Source: Hyphomicrobiaceae bacterium
GTDB lineage: Bacteria > Pseudomonadota > Alphaproteobacteria > Rhizobiales > Hyphomicrobiaceae
Assembly: GCA_008933705.1 (NCBI GenBank)
Contig: WBUN01000041.1
Coordinates: forward strand, 1-42,567
Reading direction: 5' to 3'
Length of the DNA: 42,567 nucleotides
Both the position numbers and the translations under genes were made by a program. Below, one piece after another: positions 26,580 through 35,926 of the stretch; the first letter of the stretch is position 1, and every line of letters begins with the position of its first letter. The notes beneath the pieces were generated by a model, which saw nothing but the letters and a program-made list of their open reading frames with translations, ran no database searches and was not told where the DNA came from.

Positions 26580-27356
26580 ATGGCCCGCCGCATCATCGAC
26601 ATTTCCGTGCCGCTCGAGAACGACATCGCGTCGGACCCGCCGGGGCAGGAGCCGAAAATCACATACAGTGCGCATGCGGAAGGCGCCGACATGATGTGCC
26701 GCTATTTTCCCGGCTTGACGCGCGAGGAGCTTCCCGATGGCGAGGGCTGGGCAGTCGAGCGCATCGACATCTCGACGCACAACGGCACGCATCTCGATGC
26801 GCCCTGGCACTTCGCCTCGACCATGGACGGCGGCAAGCGTGCCATCACCATCGATGAGGTGCCGCTGGAATGGTGCTTCCAGCCGGGCGTGAAGCTCGAC
26901 TTCCGTCGCTTTCCCAATGGCTATGTCGTGACCGCCGCCGACGTGGAGGCCGAGCTTGAGCGCATAGGCCATGTGCTTCGGCCGCTCCAGATCGTTCTGG
27001 TCAACACGGCCGCCGGCACGCGCTACGGACAGCCGGACTACGTGCCGACAGGCTGCGGCATGGGCCGGGAAGCGACGCTTTATCTCACCTCCCGCGGCGT
27101 GCGCATCACGGGCACGGACGCATGGTCATGGGATGCCCCATTCGTCTACACGGCCAAGAGATATGCCAATACGAAGGACGCAAGACTGATCTGGGAAGGT
27201 CACAAGGCCGGACGGGAAATTGGCTATTGCCATATCGAGAAGCTGCACAATCTCGAGGCATTGCCGCCGACGGGGTTCATGGTGGCCTGCTTTCCGGTGA
27301 AGATCAAAGCTGCGTCGGCAGGCTGGACGCGCGCGGTTGCGATTCTGGACGTGTGA
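26580..27356 (+). CDS. Cyclase family hydrolase (kynurenine formamidase-like)
   Basis: A 258-residue metal-dependent hydrolase of the KynB/cyclase family. The metal-binding signature HNGTHLDAPWHF (H67, H71, D73, H77) is intact. A C-terminal His-rich stretch (YCHIEKLHNLEALP) also fits. Family members hydrolyse N-formylkynurenine, isatin or related amides. No kynurenine or isatin genes are adjacent, so the substrate stays unknown. A GGAGG ribosome site lies just upstream of 26580, which decides this start over 26499. Confidence 0.9.
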   Translation: MARRIIDISVPLENDIASDPPGQEPKITYSAHAEGADMMCRYFPGLTREELPDGEGWAVERIDISTHNGTHLDAPWHFASTMDGGKRAITIDEVPLEWCFQPGVKLDFRRFPNGYVVTAADVEAELERIGHVLRPLQIVLVNTAAGTRYGQPDYVPTGCGMGREATLYLTSRGVRITGTDAWSWDAPFVYTAKRYANTKDARLIWEGHKAGREIGYCHIEKLHNLEALPPTGFMVACFPVKIKAASAGWTRAVAILDV

Positions 27357-27473
27357 CAGGTTGGTCCGGTCGGCGTCGTCGACGCGATGTTGGAGGAAGA
27401 TCAAGATCGGGGGGGTAACTTGTCGCAGCGTAAAGGCTGGGCTGGGTGTGTGGACCATCGGCGGTGCCGTTTT

Positions 27474-27487
27474 TTGACTTGAATCAA
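27474..27487. promoter_or_regulatory. FNR/FixK-type box upstream of the DUF6455 gene
   Basis: TTGAC-TTGA-ATCAA matches the FNR/FixK/Anr consensus TTGAT-N4-ATCAA with one mismatch. The centre is about 63 bp from the start codon at 27543. This allows a class II position (-41.5) with a leader of about 20 nt. Confidence 0.7.
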
Positions 27488-27542
27488 TGTAGGCCGACGC
27501 AAACAAGCTCTCTGTGTGCCCCGATGTGCAACGGAGGCTGGC

Positions 27543-27896
27543 ATGTCTATCTCCACGAACAGGAAGCAGGGTGGCGTCGGTAGTGTGTTCGCGCACACAT
27601 TGACGCGCTGGGGCAGCAAACGTCCAAGGTTAGAAGATGTCGCCCCACACAGTTCGCGCGATGCGGACTTGCTCTATCGCCGCATGGCGGCCCTGGGCTT
27701 GAGCGTGGCAGATGTCGAGCGGGTCGGTCGGGGCATCATGCAGGATCTGGAGCTGACCTGCACACGTTGCGACGTACGCAACCGCTGTGAAGGCGATTTC
27801 GCAGCCGGAGCCAAGCTGAAGGCATGGAAAGCGTATTGCCCGAACACGATGTCGCTCGACAGCCTGCGAAGGCTGAAGGGCCGCTCTTTGATTTGA
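27543..27896 (+). CDS. DUF6455 small cysteine-containing protein
   Basis: A 117-residue soluble protein. Its C-terminal half has C73-x2-C76, C82 and C99 in CTRCDVRNRCEGD ... YCPN, a pattern I associate with DUF6455. The four cysteines could bind zinc or an Fe-S cluster, which is inference. ATG 27543 is supported by GGAGG six bases upstream; the frame opens earlier, at 27516, without a site. It has its own FNR-type box and lies 100 bp before ccoN, in the same direction. That suggests expression under low oxygen together with the cbb3 oxidase, possibly in its regulation or assembly. Function is unknown. Confidence 0.8.
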   Translation: MSISTNRKQGGVGSVFAHTLTRWGSKRPRLEDVAPHSSRDADLLYRRMAALGLSVADVERVGRGIMQDLELTCTRCDVRNRCEGDFAAGAKLKAWKAYCPNTMSLDSLRRLKGRSLI

Positions 27897-27913
27897 TTGC
27901 GGGCCGCGATCGG

Positions 27914-27927
27914 TTGATCAAGGTCAA
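27914..27927. promoter_or_regulatory. FNR/FixK-type box upstream of ccoN
   Basis: TTGAT-CAAG-GTCAA matches the consensus TTGAT-N4-ATCAA at nine of ten positions. Its centre is about 77 bp before the ccoN ATG, fitting activation at -41.5 with a leader of about 35 nt. Control of ccoNOQP by FNR/FixK is well established in alphaproteobacteria. Confidence 0.85.
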
Positions 27928-27996
27928 AGCTCGCAGGCAGTGGTGAAGAGAATGTGCATGTGGACCTGCACAGCTGGCAGGTGAGGGAGCGATCAG

Positions 27997-29652
27997 ATGA
28001 CAGATACGAAGGTCGAGCGGCATGCTTTTGCCGATGCTGCCGCGGTGCTTGGTGGTGCGCTTGGAATAGGCATCGGTCTCTTCCTGGCCTTCCAGTCCAG
28101 CGACCCGGCCATGGCCCTTCACGGTGTTCTGCTGGCGTTGGGCGGCGTGCTCGCCGTGGTCTGGATCCTCAGCTCCGCTTTTCGGGGATCAGGATCGAAT
28201 GACGACGGGCAAGGCTACATGGATGGCCCGATCAAGGTCGCAACGATTGCGGCGGTGTTTTGGGGCATCGCCGGCTTCATCGTTGGCGACTTCATCGCCT
28301 GGCAGATGGCTTTCCCGGCGCTGAACCTGGATTTGCCGTGGACGACCTTCGGTCGCTTGCGGCCCTTGCATACCTCGGCCGTCATCTTCGCCTTCGGCGG
28401 CAATGCGCTGCTGGCGACATCGTTCTACGTCGTGCAGCGCACCTCGCATGCGCGGCTGGCAGGGCGCTGGGCGCCATACTTTGTCGTGTGGGGGTATCAG
28501 CTTTTCATCGCCATTGCGGGTACCGGCTACCTTCTCGGCATTACGCAGGGCAAGGAGTACGCCGAGCCCGAGTGGTACGCCGACCTGTGGCTGACGATCG
28601 TCTGGGTGATCTACTTCCTCGTCTTCGTGGGCACCCTTGCTCGGCGGAAGGAGCCCCACATCTACGTGGCGAACTGGTTCTATCTCGCCTTCATCGTGAC
28701 GATTGCCATGCTGCACATCGTCAACAACCTGACGATCCCGGTTTCGGTCAGCGGGACCAAGAGCTACATCCTCTTCGCGGGCGTACAGGATGCCATGACG
28801 CAATGGTGGTACGGCCACAACGCGGTCGGCTTCTTCCTGACCGCGGGCTTCCTTGGCATCATGTACTACTTCATTCCGAAGCGGGTTGAGCGGCCGGTAT
28901 ATTCCTACCGGCTATCGATCGTGCACTTCTGGACACTCATCTTCCTCTACATCTGGGCCGGCCCGCACCATCTGCACTACACGGCGCTGCCGGACTGGGC
29001 GCAGACCCTCGGCATGACGTTTTCCATCATGCTGTGGATGCCCTCATGGGGCGGAATGATCAACGGCCTGATGACGCTTTCGGGTGCGTGGGACAAGCTG
29101 CGTACCGATCCGGTCGTGCGCCTGCTCGTCGTCTCCGTGGCCTTCTACGGCATGTCGACCTTCGAAGGGCCGCTGATGTCGATCAAGTCGGTCAACTCGC
29201 TCAGCCACTACACCGACTGGACCATCGGCCACGTGCACTCGGGTGCGCTCGGCTGGGTGGCCATGGTGTCCTTCGGCGCCATCTACTGCCTGGTGCCGTG
29301 GCTGTGGAAGCGGCAGGGACTCTACTCGCTGCGGCTGGTCGAGTGGCATTTCTGGGTCTCGACCATCGGCATCCTGCTCTACATCACCGCGATGTGGGTA
29401 TCGGGCATCCTGCAGGGTCTGATGTGGCGGGCCTACGACAACCTCGGCTTCCTGCAGTACTCGTTTGTCGAGACGGTCGAAGCCATGAGGCCGTTCTACA
29501 TGATCCGTGCAACCGGGGGACTGCTCTTCGTCCTCGGCTCGCTGATCATGGCCTACAACGTCTGGCGGACGATCAGGGGCGATACGCCGGTGGACGTCGC
29601 CGACCAGCCGCGCGTTGCGGCTGCGCCCGAGCTGCGCCCAGCGGCCGCGTGA
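27997..29652 (+). CDS. ccoN: cbb3-type cytochrome c oxidase subunit I
   Basis: A 551-residue catalytic subunit of the high-affinity cbb3 terminal oxidase, holding low-spin heme b and the heme b3-CuB centre where oxygen is reduced. Conserved histidines are visible in [30 protein letters not shown] and [14 protein letters not shown]. Roughly a dozen membrane helices are seen, plus N-terminal extra hydrophobic segments. The C-terminus ends in an Ala/Pro-rich tail. A GAGGGAG ribosome site precedes the ATG. It is the first gene of ccoNOQP, with ccoO 13 bp downstream. Confidence 0.98.
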   Translation: MTDTKVERHAFADAAAVLGGALGIGIGLFLAFQSSDPAMALHGVLLALGGVLAVVWILSSAFRGSGSNDDGQGYMDGPIKVATIAAVFWGIAGFIVGDFIAWQMAFPALNLDLPWTTFGRLRPLHTSAVIFAFGGNALLATSFYVVQRTSHARLAGRWAPYFVVWGYQLFIAIAGTGYLLGITQGKEYAEPEWYADLWLTIVWVIYFLVFVGTLARRKEPHIYVANWFYLAFIVTIAMLHIVNNLTIPVSVSGTKSYILFAGVQDAMTQWWYGHNAVGFFLTAGFLGIMYYFIPKRVERPVYSYRLSIVHFWTLIFLYIWAGPHHLHYTALPDWAQTLGMTFSIMLWMPSWGGMINGLMTLSGAWDKLRTDPVVRLLVVSVAFYGMSTFEGPLMSIKSVNSLSHYTDWTIGHVHSGALGWVAMVSFGAIYCLVPWLWKRQGLYSLRLVEWHFWVSTIGILLYITAMWVSGILQGLMWRAYDNLGFLQYSFVETVEAMRPFYMIRATGGLLFVLGSLIMAYNVWRTIRGDTPVDVADQPRVAAAPELRPAAA

Positions 29653-29665
29653 AGGGGGAACAATC

Positions 29666-30391
29666 ATGAAACACGAAACTCTGGAAAAGAACTCGATCCT
29701 CCTCCTGGTCTGCATCCTCATTCTGGTGTCGATCGGCGGCATCGTGCAGATCGCTCCGCTGTTCTGGGTCGAGAGCACGATCGAGAAGGTGCGCGGCATG
29801 CGTCCCTACACGCCTCTCGAGCAGGCTGGCCGCGACATCTACCTCCGTGAGGGTTGCTACACCTGCCACAGCCAGATGATCCGCACGTTGCGCGATGAGG
29901 TGGAGCGCTATGGTCACTACAGCCTCGCCGCAGAGAGCATGTATGACCATCCGTTCCAGTGGGGATCGAAGCGGACGGGTCCGGACTTGGCGCGTGTAGG
30001 GGGCAAGTACTCCGACCAATGGCATGCCGAGCATATGATCAATCCACGCGCGGTCGTGCCTGAGAGCATCATGCCCGGCTATCCGTTCCTCGCCACGACG
30101 CCGCTCAACAGCGCTGACATAGGCGCACGCATGGCGGCGCTGCGGATCGCTGGCGTGCCGTACACGGACGACATGATCAAGAACGCGGTTGCGGACCTGA
30201 AAGCGCAGATCAACCCGGATTCGCGCCCCGCCCGCGAGCTGTTGAAGCGCTATCCCAAGGCCAAGGTAGCCAAGTTCGACGGCCGTCCCGGCGAGGTGAG
30301 TGAGCTCGACGCACTGATCGCCTACCTGCAGATGCTCGGCACGCTGGTCGATTTCACGGCCTTTGATGCCAGCGGTCCTAACCTGAGATGA
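29666..30391 (+). CDS. ccoO: cbb3-type cytochrome c oxidase subunit II (mono-heme)
   Basis: A 241-residue membrane-anchored cytochrome c. One N-terminal helix (about 10-33) is followed by a periplasmic domain with a single heme-c motif C64-x2-C67-H68 ([11 protein letters not shown]). It passes electrons from CcoP to CcoN. The start at 29666 has AAGGGGG upstream; the open frame to 29615 overlaps ccoN and is not used. Confidence 0.97.
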   Translation: MKHETLEKNSILLLVCILILVSIGGIVQIAPLFWVESTIEKVRGMRPYTPLEQAGRDIYLREGCYTCHSQMIRTLRDEVERYGHYSLAAESMYDHPFQWGSKRTGPDLARVGGKYSDQWHAEHMINPRAVVPESIMPGYPFLATTPLNSADIGARMAALRIAGVPYTDDMIKNAVADLKAQINPDSRPARELLKRYPKAKVAKFDGRPGEVSELDALIAYLQMLGTLVDFTAFDASGPNLR

Positions 30392-30401
30392 GGAGGGCAC
30401 C

Positions 30402-30581
30402 ATGACTTACGACGTCGTCGCCCGCTTCAGCCAGGTGACCTCGCTGCTGCTGTTCATGGGGATATTCCTTGTGGTCGTCGCCTACGCGTTCTGGCCGAGC
30501 AATCGCCGGGTATTCGATGAAGCCCAGAAGCGGGCTCTCGATCTCGGCACCGACGAAAGGAAATCGGGGGTGAAATCATGA
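30402..30581 (+). CDS. ccoQ: cbb3-type oxidase small subunit
   Basis: A 59-residue single-span membrane protein, beginning MTYDVVARFSQVTSLLLFMG and ending in ERKSGVKS. Its TM helix covers about residues 14-33, with FWPSNRRVFDEA after it, the usual CcoQ pattern. An AGGAGGG ribosome site sits just upstream. The stop codon overlaps the ccoP start (ATGA at 30578-30581). It stabilises the oxidase complex in other bacteria. Confidence 0.95.
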   Translation: MTYDVVARFSQVTSLLLFMGIFLVVVAYAFWPSNRRVFDEAQKRALDLGTDERKSGVKS

Positions 30582-31444
30582 CCACGAAGCACGTCGACCA
30601 CGTGACGGGCGTCGAGACCACGGGCCACGAGTGGGACGGCATCAGGGAGCTCAACAAGCCTCTGCCCAGGTGGTGGGTGTGGACGTTCTATGCCACCATC
30701 ATCTGGTCGATCGGGTACTGGGTTGCCTACCCGGCCTGGCCGACGCTCGTTGGCTATACCAAGGGCGTTCTTGGCTACAGCCAGCGCGCGACCGTGACCG
30801 AGGAAGTGGCGACTGCGCGGGCCGCACAAGGCAGCCGCCGCGAGGCTCTGGCCAGTACGCCCTTGGATCAAATCAAGGCCAACCCCGATCTCCTGCGCTT
30901 TGCGATGGCCGGCGGTGGTGCAGCATTCGGCACCAATTGTGCCCCGTGCCATGGCCGCTCTGCGCAGGGCTTCGTCGGCTATCCGAACCTGAACGACGAC
31001 GATTGGCTGTGGGGCGGGAAGATCGACGAGATCTACAAGACGATCCAATACGGTGTCCGCTCCGGCCACAAGCAGGCGCAGGACAGTCAGATGCCGAAGT
31101 ACGGGATCGACAAGCTGCTCGACGACAAGCAGATCGACGACACGGCCGAATATGTGCTGTCGCTTACAGGCAAAGCAACGAACACGGCCGCAGCGGAGCG
31201 CGGAAAGAAGATCTTCGCGGAGCAGTGCGTGTCCTGCCACGCCGAGGACGGCAAGGGCAAGGCGGACCTCGGCGCGCCCAACCTGACGGACGCGATCTGG
31301 CTCTACGGCGGCGAGAAGCCGGCGATCGTCGAGAGCATCCGGACCGGGCGCGGCGGCGTGATGCCGGCCTGGCAGGGGCGCTTGGACGCGGTGACATTGA
31401 AGGCGCTCGCCGTCTATGTGCACTCGCTTGGCGGCGGCAGGTGA
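30578..31444 (+). CDS. ccoP: cbb3-type cytochrome c oxidase subunit III (di-heme)
   Basis: A 288-residue di-heme cytochrome c that receives electrons from soluble cytochromes. An N-terminal membrane anchor (about 32-54, WWVWTFYATIIWSIGYWVAY) is followed by two heme-c motifs, C121-x2-C124-H125 (CAPCH) and C217-x2-C220-H221 (CVSCH). The conserved PRWWVWTFYAT lead is typical. It overlaps ccoQ by four bases. The next supported gene candidate begins 41 bp downstream. Confidence 0.97.
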   Translation: MTTKHVDHVTGVETTGHEWDGIRELNKPLPRWWVWTFYATIIWSIGYWVAYPAWPTLVGYTKGVLGYSQRATVTEEVATARAAQGSRREALASTPLDQIKANPDLLRFAMAGGGAAFGTNCAPCHGRSAQGFVGYPNLNDDDWLWGGKIDEIYKTIQYGVRSGHKQAQDSQMPKYGIDKLLDDKQIDDTAEYVLSLTGKATNTAAAERGKKIFAEQCVSCHAEDGKGKADLGAPNLTDAIWLYGGEKPAIVESIRTGRGGVMPAWQGRLDAVTLKALAVYVHSLGGGR

Positions 31445-31485
31445 TGGCTGGTGACGGCCGATGTGGCGGCAACTGAGGAAGCCCT

Positions 31486-31725
31486 ATGTGCGGGTGTGGT
31501 TGCGAGCTGGCTCTTGCCGTGGCGCAGGCAGCCATGAGGAAGACCGCACCGCAAGGCGACAGGGCGCCTTCAGACCCGATCCTGGCCGTGGAAGAGCGGC
31601 CGCGGAGTAAGCTGGCAGAGACGGCGACGGGCGCGTGGTTCGCCGCCGTCTGGCGGCGCTACCTCGCGACAACTTGTGCCGCCAGAGATGTTCTGCATGC
31701 TAGAGTGACGCAATCGATGCCATGA
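31486..31725 (+). CDS. Putative small Cys-rich protein between ccoP and ccoG
   Basis: A 79-residue ORF of no recognised family. It starts MCGCGCELALAVAQ (Cys 2, 4 and 6), has a further Cys at about 65, and a Trp-containing segment TATGAWFAAVWRRYLAT. GAGGAAG lies five bases before the ATG. Its stop codon overlaps the ccoG ATG (ATGA at 31722-31725), as ccoQ/ccoP and other coupled pairs here do. Third codon positions are GC-rich in the first two-thirds and less so at the end. It could be a genuine cbb3-associated peptide or a chance ORF in an unusually long ccoP-ccoG gap. Confidence 0.4.
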   Translation: MCGCGCELALAVAQAAMRKTAPQGDRAPSDPILAVEERPRSKLAETATGAWFAAVWRRYLATTCAARDVLHARVTQSMP

Positions 31726-33236
31726 CCATTATGGATACGACAAAGCCGATCATGGCCGAGGCAGCGCCCGGCGTTGAGACGATCGATGCACGAGCCGTCA
31801 ATCGCAAGGCGGAACGGCAGCTCTACGCAGGGCGGGAGAAGATCTATCCGAGGCTCGCGCACGGACGCTTCCGTGCGGTCAAGTGGCTCGTGATGGTCGT
31901 GACGCTCGGCATCTACTACGTGATGCCTTGGTTGCGCTGGCATCGCGGGCCTAGTCTCCCGGACCAAGCCGTGCTCTTCGATGTCGAGCGGGGCAGGCTC
32001 TTCTTCTTCTTCTTCGAGATCTGGCCGCAGGAACTCTACTACGTTACAGGCATTTTGGTCCTGTCGGCGTTGGGCCTCTTTCTGGTCACGTCGGCGGCCG
32101 GCCGCGTCTGGTGCGGCTACACCTGCCCGCAGACGGTGTGGACCGACCTGATGGTTGCGGTCGAGCGGTTCTGGCAGGGCGACCGCAACGCCCGCATCCG
32201 TCTCGACAAGGAGCCATGGGGACCTGTCAAGATCTTCAGGAAGGCCATGACGCATCTGTCGTGGCTGATGATCGCCGTGGCGACGGGTGGTGCTTTCGTC
32301 TTCTATTTTCGCGATGCTCCGACGCTGGCGCGCGAATTCATCGATGGATCTGCGCCGGCCATTGCCTACCTGTTTCTAGGTGTGTTCACGTTTACGACGT
32401 ACATGCTTGGAGGCATCGCGCGCGAGCAGGTCTGCATCTACATGTGCCCCTGGCCGCGCATTCAGGGCGCCATGGTCGACCGGCACACGCTGCTGGTAAG
32501 CTATCGACCGGAGCGCGGCGAGCCACGCGGACCCTTGCGCAAGGACATCGGATGGGGAGGCCGCGGCGACTGCATCGACTGCAAGGCCTGCGTTGCCGTG
32601 TGTCCGATGGGAATCGACATCCGCGACGGCTCGCAGCTCGAATGCATCCAATGCGCGTTGTGCATCGACGCATGCAACGACATCATGGACAGGGTGGAGC
32701 GGCCGCGCGGCCTCATCGCCTACGATACGATTGCCAAGCAAGAGGCCAAGGTGCGGGGCGAGCACGAGCCGATACAGCTCGTGCGCGCGCGCACGCTGCT
32801 CTACGCCGGTCTGATGCTCGTCGTCGCCGCCGTGATGGCGTTCGGCATGTGGAGCCGGACCGCGCTGCAGGTCAATGTTCTTCATGACCGCGGCGTGCTC
32901 TTCGTCCCGCTTTCAGATGGCAGCGTGCGCAACGGCTACACCGTCAAGATCCTCAACAAGCAGCACGAGCCACGCGATTTCGTGCTCAGCCTCGAGGGCC
33001 TGCCCAACGCGCGCCTGACCATCCTGGGCATGGAGAGCACACCTCAGCCCAGGATCACCGTTCCGACCGACAACCTGAGAGAGTTGCGGGTGTTCGTCAC
33101 CGTGCCGGCAGCAGGGCTTGCTGCGCTGCGGCCGCCTCAGACGCCGTTCTCGATCGTCGTGACGGACGTGGCGAACGGCTCGGTGACGCGGCGCGACACG
33201 CTGTTCCTGAGTGCATCGACACCGGGTGCGCGGTGA
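31722..33236 (+). CDS. ccoG: cbb3 oxidase maturation protein CcoG (FixG/RdxA-like, 4Fe-4S)
   Basis: A 504-residue membrane Fe-S protein, reported in other bacteria to act in copper reduction/handling during cbb3 assembly. About five membrane helices are seen. A periplasm-facing CGYTCPQTVW segment and IYMCPWPRIQG precede two ferredoxin-type clusters: CIDCKACVAVCPMG and CIQCALCIDACND. The C-terminal third is an Ig-like domain. The start at 31722 overlaps the stop codon of the small ORF before it; 31731 is an alternative in-frame ATG. ccoH follows after 12 bp. Confidence 0.96.
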   Translation: MTIMDTTKPIMAEAAPGVETIDARAVNRKAERQLYAGREKIYPRLAHGRFRAVKWLVMVVTLGIYYVMPWLRWHRGPSLPDQAVLFDVERGRLFFFFFEIWPQELYYVTGILVLSALGLFLVTSAAGRVWCGYTCPQTVWTDLMVAVERFWQGDRNARIRLDKEPWGPVKIFRKAMTHLSWLMIAVATGGAFVFYFRDAPTLAREFIDGSAPAIAYLFLGVFTFTTYMLGGIAREQVCIYMCPWPRIQGAMVDRHTLLVSYRPERGEPRGPLRKDIGWGGRGDCIDCKACVAVCPMGIDIRDGSQLECIQCALCIDACNDIMDRVERPRGLIAYDTIAKQEAKVRGEHEPIQLVRARTLLYAGLMLVVAAVMAFGMWSRTALQVNVLHDRGVLFVPLSDGSVRNGYTVKILNKQHEPRDFVLSLEGLPNARLTILGMESTPQPRITVPTDNLRELRVFVTVPAAGLAALRPPQTPFSIVVTDVANGSVTRRDTLFLSASTPGAR

Positions 33237-33248
33237 AGGAGGCTGAGC

Positions 33249-33740
33249 ATGCCAGCAGCGTCGAAGGGCATTCAGGGCCGGCACGTCCTCCTGGCGATGG
33301 TTGTGTTCTTCGGGATCGTTTTCGCCGTGAATGGCATCTTTCTCTATTCGGCGCTGTCCACCTATACGGGAGTGGTTGCCCAGGAGCCTTACCGTAAGGG
33401 CCTGCAATACAACCAGCGCATCGGGGAGGGCGCGAAGCAGGACGCGCTGGGCTGGCGCGAGGATGTTCGCGTGGATCGGCAGGGTGTGACTTTGCGGCTT
33501 GTCGATCGTGACGGACAGCCTGTCACCGGCCTGAAGGTTGCAGGCTTCATCGGCCGGCCGTCGACGAACCAGCAGGACATTCGCGTTGCTCTCCGGGAGG
33601 CCAATGCCGGCATCTACAGCGTGCAACTCGAGACGTTGCAGGCAGGGAGCTGGATCGTCAACCTCGAGGCCTCGCCATTCGTGGCGGACAAGGACGAGGT
33701 CACGTACAGGACGAGGAAGCGGATATGGCTGAAGCCCTGA
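33249..33740 (+). CDS. ccoH: cbb3 oxidase assembly protein CcoH (FixH)
   Basis: A 163-residue protein with one N-terminal membrane helix (about 12-34; GRHVLLAMVVFFGIVFAVNG) and a periplasmic beta domain. The YRKGLQYNQ segment after the helix is the FixH hallmark. It interacts with CcoI and CcoN during assembly in other species. An AGGAGG ribosome site is present. It overlaps ccoI by 16 bp. Confidence 0.94.
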   Translation: MPAASKGIQGRHVLLAMVVFFGIVFAVNGIFLYSALSTYTGVVAQEPYRKGLQYNQRIGEGAKQDALGWREDVRVDRQGVTLRLVDRDGQPVTGLKVAGFIGRPSTNQQDIRVALREANAGIYSVQLETLQAGSWIVNLEASPFVADKDEVTYRTRKRIWLKP

Positions 33741-35923
33741 CGCGGGATCTGTCTGCACGGCTGATCGACAAGGCGCTGGCCGCCGCCCCGTTGGCGTCGA
33801 CGACGCTCGTTGTCGAGAACATGCACTGTGGTGGGTGCATGCGCAAAGTCGAGCAGGCATTGTGCGCCGTCGACGGCGTGGCGGCCGCGCGCGCCAACCT
33901 CGCAGCCAAGCGCGTCACGGTGAGCCACCGTAGTAAGGGCGCCGGCCGGACCGAAGCGTTCGTTGATGCCCTGGCGGCGGCCGGTTTCAAGGCGGCAGAG
34001 CTGCCCGAGGAGGACGACAGTGCGGCGAGCAACGCGGATCGCGACTTCTTGCGTCGCGTCGGCGTCGCCGGCTTTGCTGCCGCCAACATCATGCTGCTCT
34101 CCGTCTCGGTCTGGTCGGGCGCGGCGGGGGACATGGAGCGGTCCGTCCAGTCCCTCTTTCACTGGCTGTCGGCCCTGATCGCGCTGCCGACCGTCGCTTA
34201 CGCCGGCCGGCCATTCTTCCGATCGGCTGTGCAGGCACTGAAGGCCGGCCGCCTCAATATGGACGTGCCGATCTCGCTTGGCGTCACGCTCGCCACTGCG
34301 ATGAGTCTCTACCAGACGTTGCGCGGCAGCGAACAGGTCTACTTTGACGCCGCGGTGGCGCTCCTCTTCTTCCTGCTGCTTGGTCGTTTCCTCGATCAGC
34401 GCATGCGTACACGCGTCGCCGGTGCGGCCGGCAACCTGTTGGGGTTGCGCGCGAGCACGGCAACGGTGCTCGGAGCCGACGGGTCGTCGGAGCGTCTGCC
34501 GGCACGCGCGCTGACGCCTGGCATGCGCATGCTGGTCGCTGCGGGCGAGCGGATCGCGGCCGACGGCCGCGTGCTCGAGGGCGCAAGCGAGGTCGACGAA
34601 AGCCTGATCACGGGCGAGGCCAGTCCCGCTTCGGTGTCGCCCGGTCGTCAGGTGTTTGCCGGCACTGTCAACCTCGGTGCTCCTTTGGTGGTCGAGGCCA
34701 TCGCCACCGACCAGAATACGCTGCTTGCGGAAATCGCCAGGCTGATGGCCGCCGCGCAGCAGAGCCGAGGGCGCTACGTTCGCCTCGCTGATCGAGCCGC
34801 GAGCTTCTATGCGCCGGCGGTTCATGTCCTCGGACTGGCGACATTTCTGGGGTGGCTGGTTACTGGGCACGGCTGGGAGCAGGCGCTGACGGTCGCCATT
34901 GCCGTGCTCATCATCACCTGCCCATGCGCCCTTGCGTTGGCCGTGCCTGCGGTCCAGGTGGCTGCCACGGGCCGGCTGTTCGGGCGGGGCGTATTGGTCA
35001 AGGCGGCGGACGGGCTTGAGCGCCTGGCGGAAGCCGACATGGTCGTTTTCGACAAGACGGGGACCCTGTCGCTCGGCGAGCCGCATATGCTGCCGCTTGC
35101 ACCTCACGACGCTCCGCTTCTGGCACGCGCCGCCACTCTGGCATCGGCGAGCCGGCATCCCTACGCGCGCGCGGTCGTCAGTGCGGCCCGAGAGCGGGGC
35201 CTTGCCGTCTTCCCCCCCGTCGAGGTCGCTGAGACGGCAGGCGCCGGACTTGCGCGCATGACGCCGGAAGGCGAAGAGCGGCTGGGCTCCGGACGCTGGT
35301 GCGGCGTCAGCGGGCCGGCCGGAGAGTCGGCGACGCTGTGGTACAGGGCGCCGAGCGGGAAAGTGGTACCGTTCCGCTTCGAGGACCGCTTACGTCCTGA
35401 TGCGCGTGACGTCGTGCAGCAGCTCAGGCGCTCCGGATATGCCGTTGAGTTGCTGTCGGGCGACAGAATGACTGCTGTTGAGGCTGCGGCGAAAGAGGTG
35501 GGTATCAGCGTCTGGCGCGGCCGACAGGGACCTGCCGAGAAGATCGCGCATCTGGAAGGCCTCAAAGCGGATGGCCGCAAAGTCATCATGGTGGGCGACG
35601 GGCTCAACGATGCGCCGGCATTGGCGGCGGCGCACGCGTCCGTTTCCCCGTCCACGGCTGCCGATGTCAGCCAGACGGCGGCTGATGCCATCTTCCAGGG
35701 CGAGAGGCTTGGTAGTGTCGTCGAGGTGCTGGCCGTGGCCAAGGCCGCGCGCAAGCTCGCATTGCAGAATTTTGCGATCGCGGTAGCCTACAATGTGATG
35801 TTTGTGCCTTTGGCGGTTGCGGGCCTCGCGACGCCGCTCATTGCCGCGATCGCCATGTCCACCTCTTCCATACTCGTAACAGCAAATGCGGTGCGCCTCA
35901 GAACGGCCCGAGTGGAGCTCTGA
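33725..35923 (+). CDS. ccoI: Copper-transporting P1B-type ATPase CcoI (FixI)
   Basis: A 732-residue copper exporter that supplies copper for cbb3 assembly. An N-terminal metal-binding domain has C35-G-G-C38. The core has all catalytic signatures: TGEA in the actuator domain, the membrane CPC motif (IITCPCALALA), phosphorylated Asp in DKTGTLS, and GDGLNDAPAL in the hinge. Eight membrane helices are expected. The gene begins within ccoH and ends three bases before the ccoS start codon. Confidence 0.97.
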   Translation: MAEALTRDLSARLIDKALAAAPLASTTLVVENMHCGGCMRKVEQALCAVDGVAAARANLAAKRVTVSHRSKGAGRTEAFVDALAAAGFKAAELPEEDDSAASNADRDFLRRVGVAGFAAANIMLLSVSVWSGAAGDMERSVQSLFHWLSALIALPTVAYAGRPFFRSAVQALKAGRLNMDVPISLGVTLATAMSLYQTLRGSEQVYFDAAVALLFFLLLGRFLDQRMRTRVAGAAGNLLGLRASTATVLGADGSSERLPARALTPGMRMLVAAGERIAADGRVLEGASEVDESLITGEASPASVSPGRQVFAGTVNLGAPLVVEAIATDQNTLLAEIARLMAAAQQSRGRYVRLADRAASFYAPAVHVLGLATFLGWLVTGHGWEQALTVAIAVLIITCPCALALAVPAVQVAATGRLFGRGVLVKAADGLERLAEADMVVFDKTGTLSLGEPHMLPLAPHDAPLLARAATLASASRHPYARAVVSAARERGLAVFPPVEVAETAGAGLARMTPEGEERLGSGRWCGVSGPAGESATLWYRAPSGKVVPFRFEDRLRPDARDVVQQLRRSGYAVELLSGDRMTAVEAAAKEVGISVWRGRQGPAEKIAHLEGLKADGRKVIMVGDGLNDAPALAAAHASVSPSTAADVSQTAADAIFQGERLGSVVEVLAVAKAARKLALQNFAIAVAYNVMFVPLAVAGLATPLIAAIAMSTSSILVTANAVRLRTARVEL

Positions 35924-35926
35924 TCG

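Noticed and set aside
32001-32015. Five TTC repeats in ccoG, a possible slippage/phase-variation tract
   Set aside because: The unit is three bases, so slippage would not change frame, and a Phe-rich stretch is normal at this place in CcoG.
33614-35158. 514-codon minus-strand ORF
   Set aside because: Antisense to ccoH and ccoI, with low-complexity Arg/Gln/His composition.
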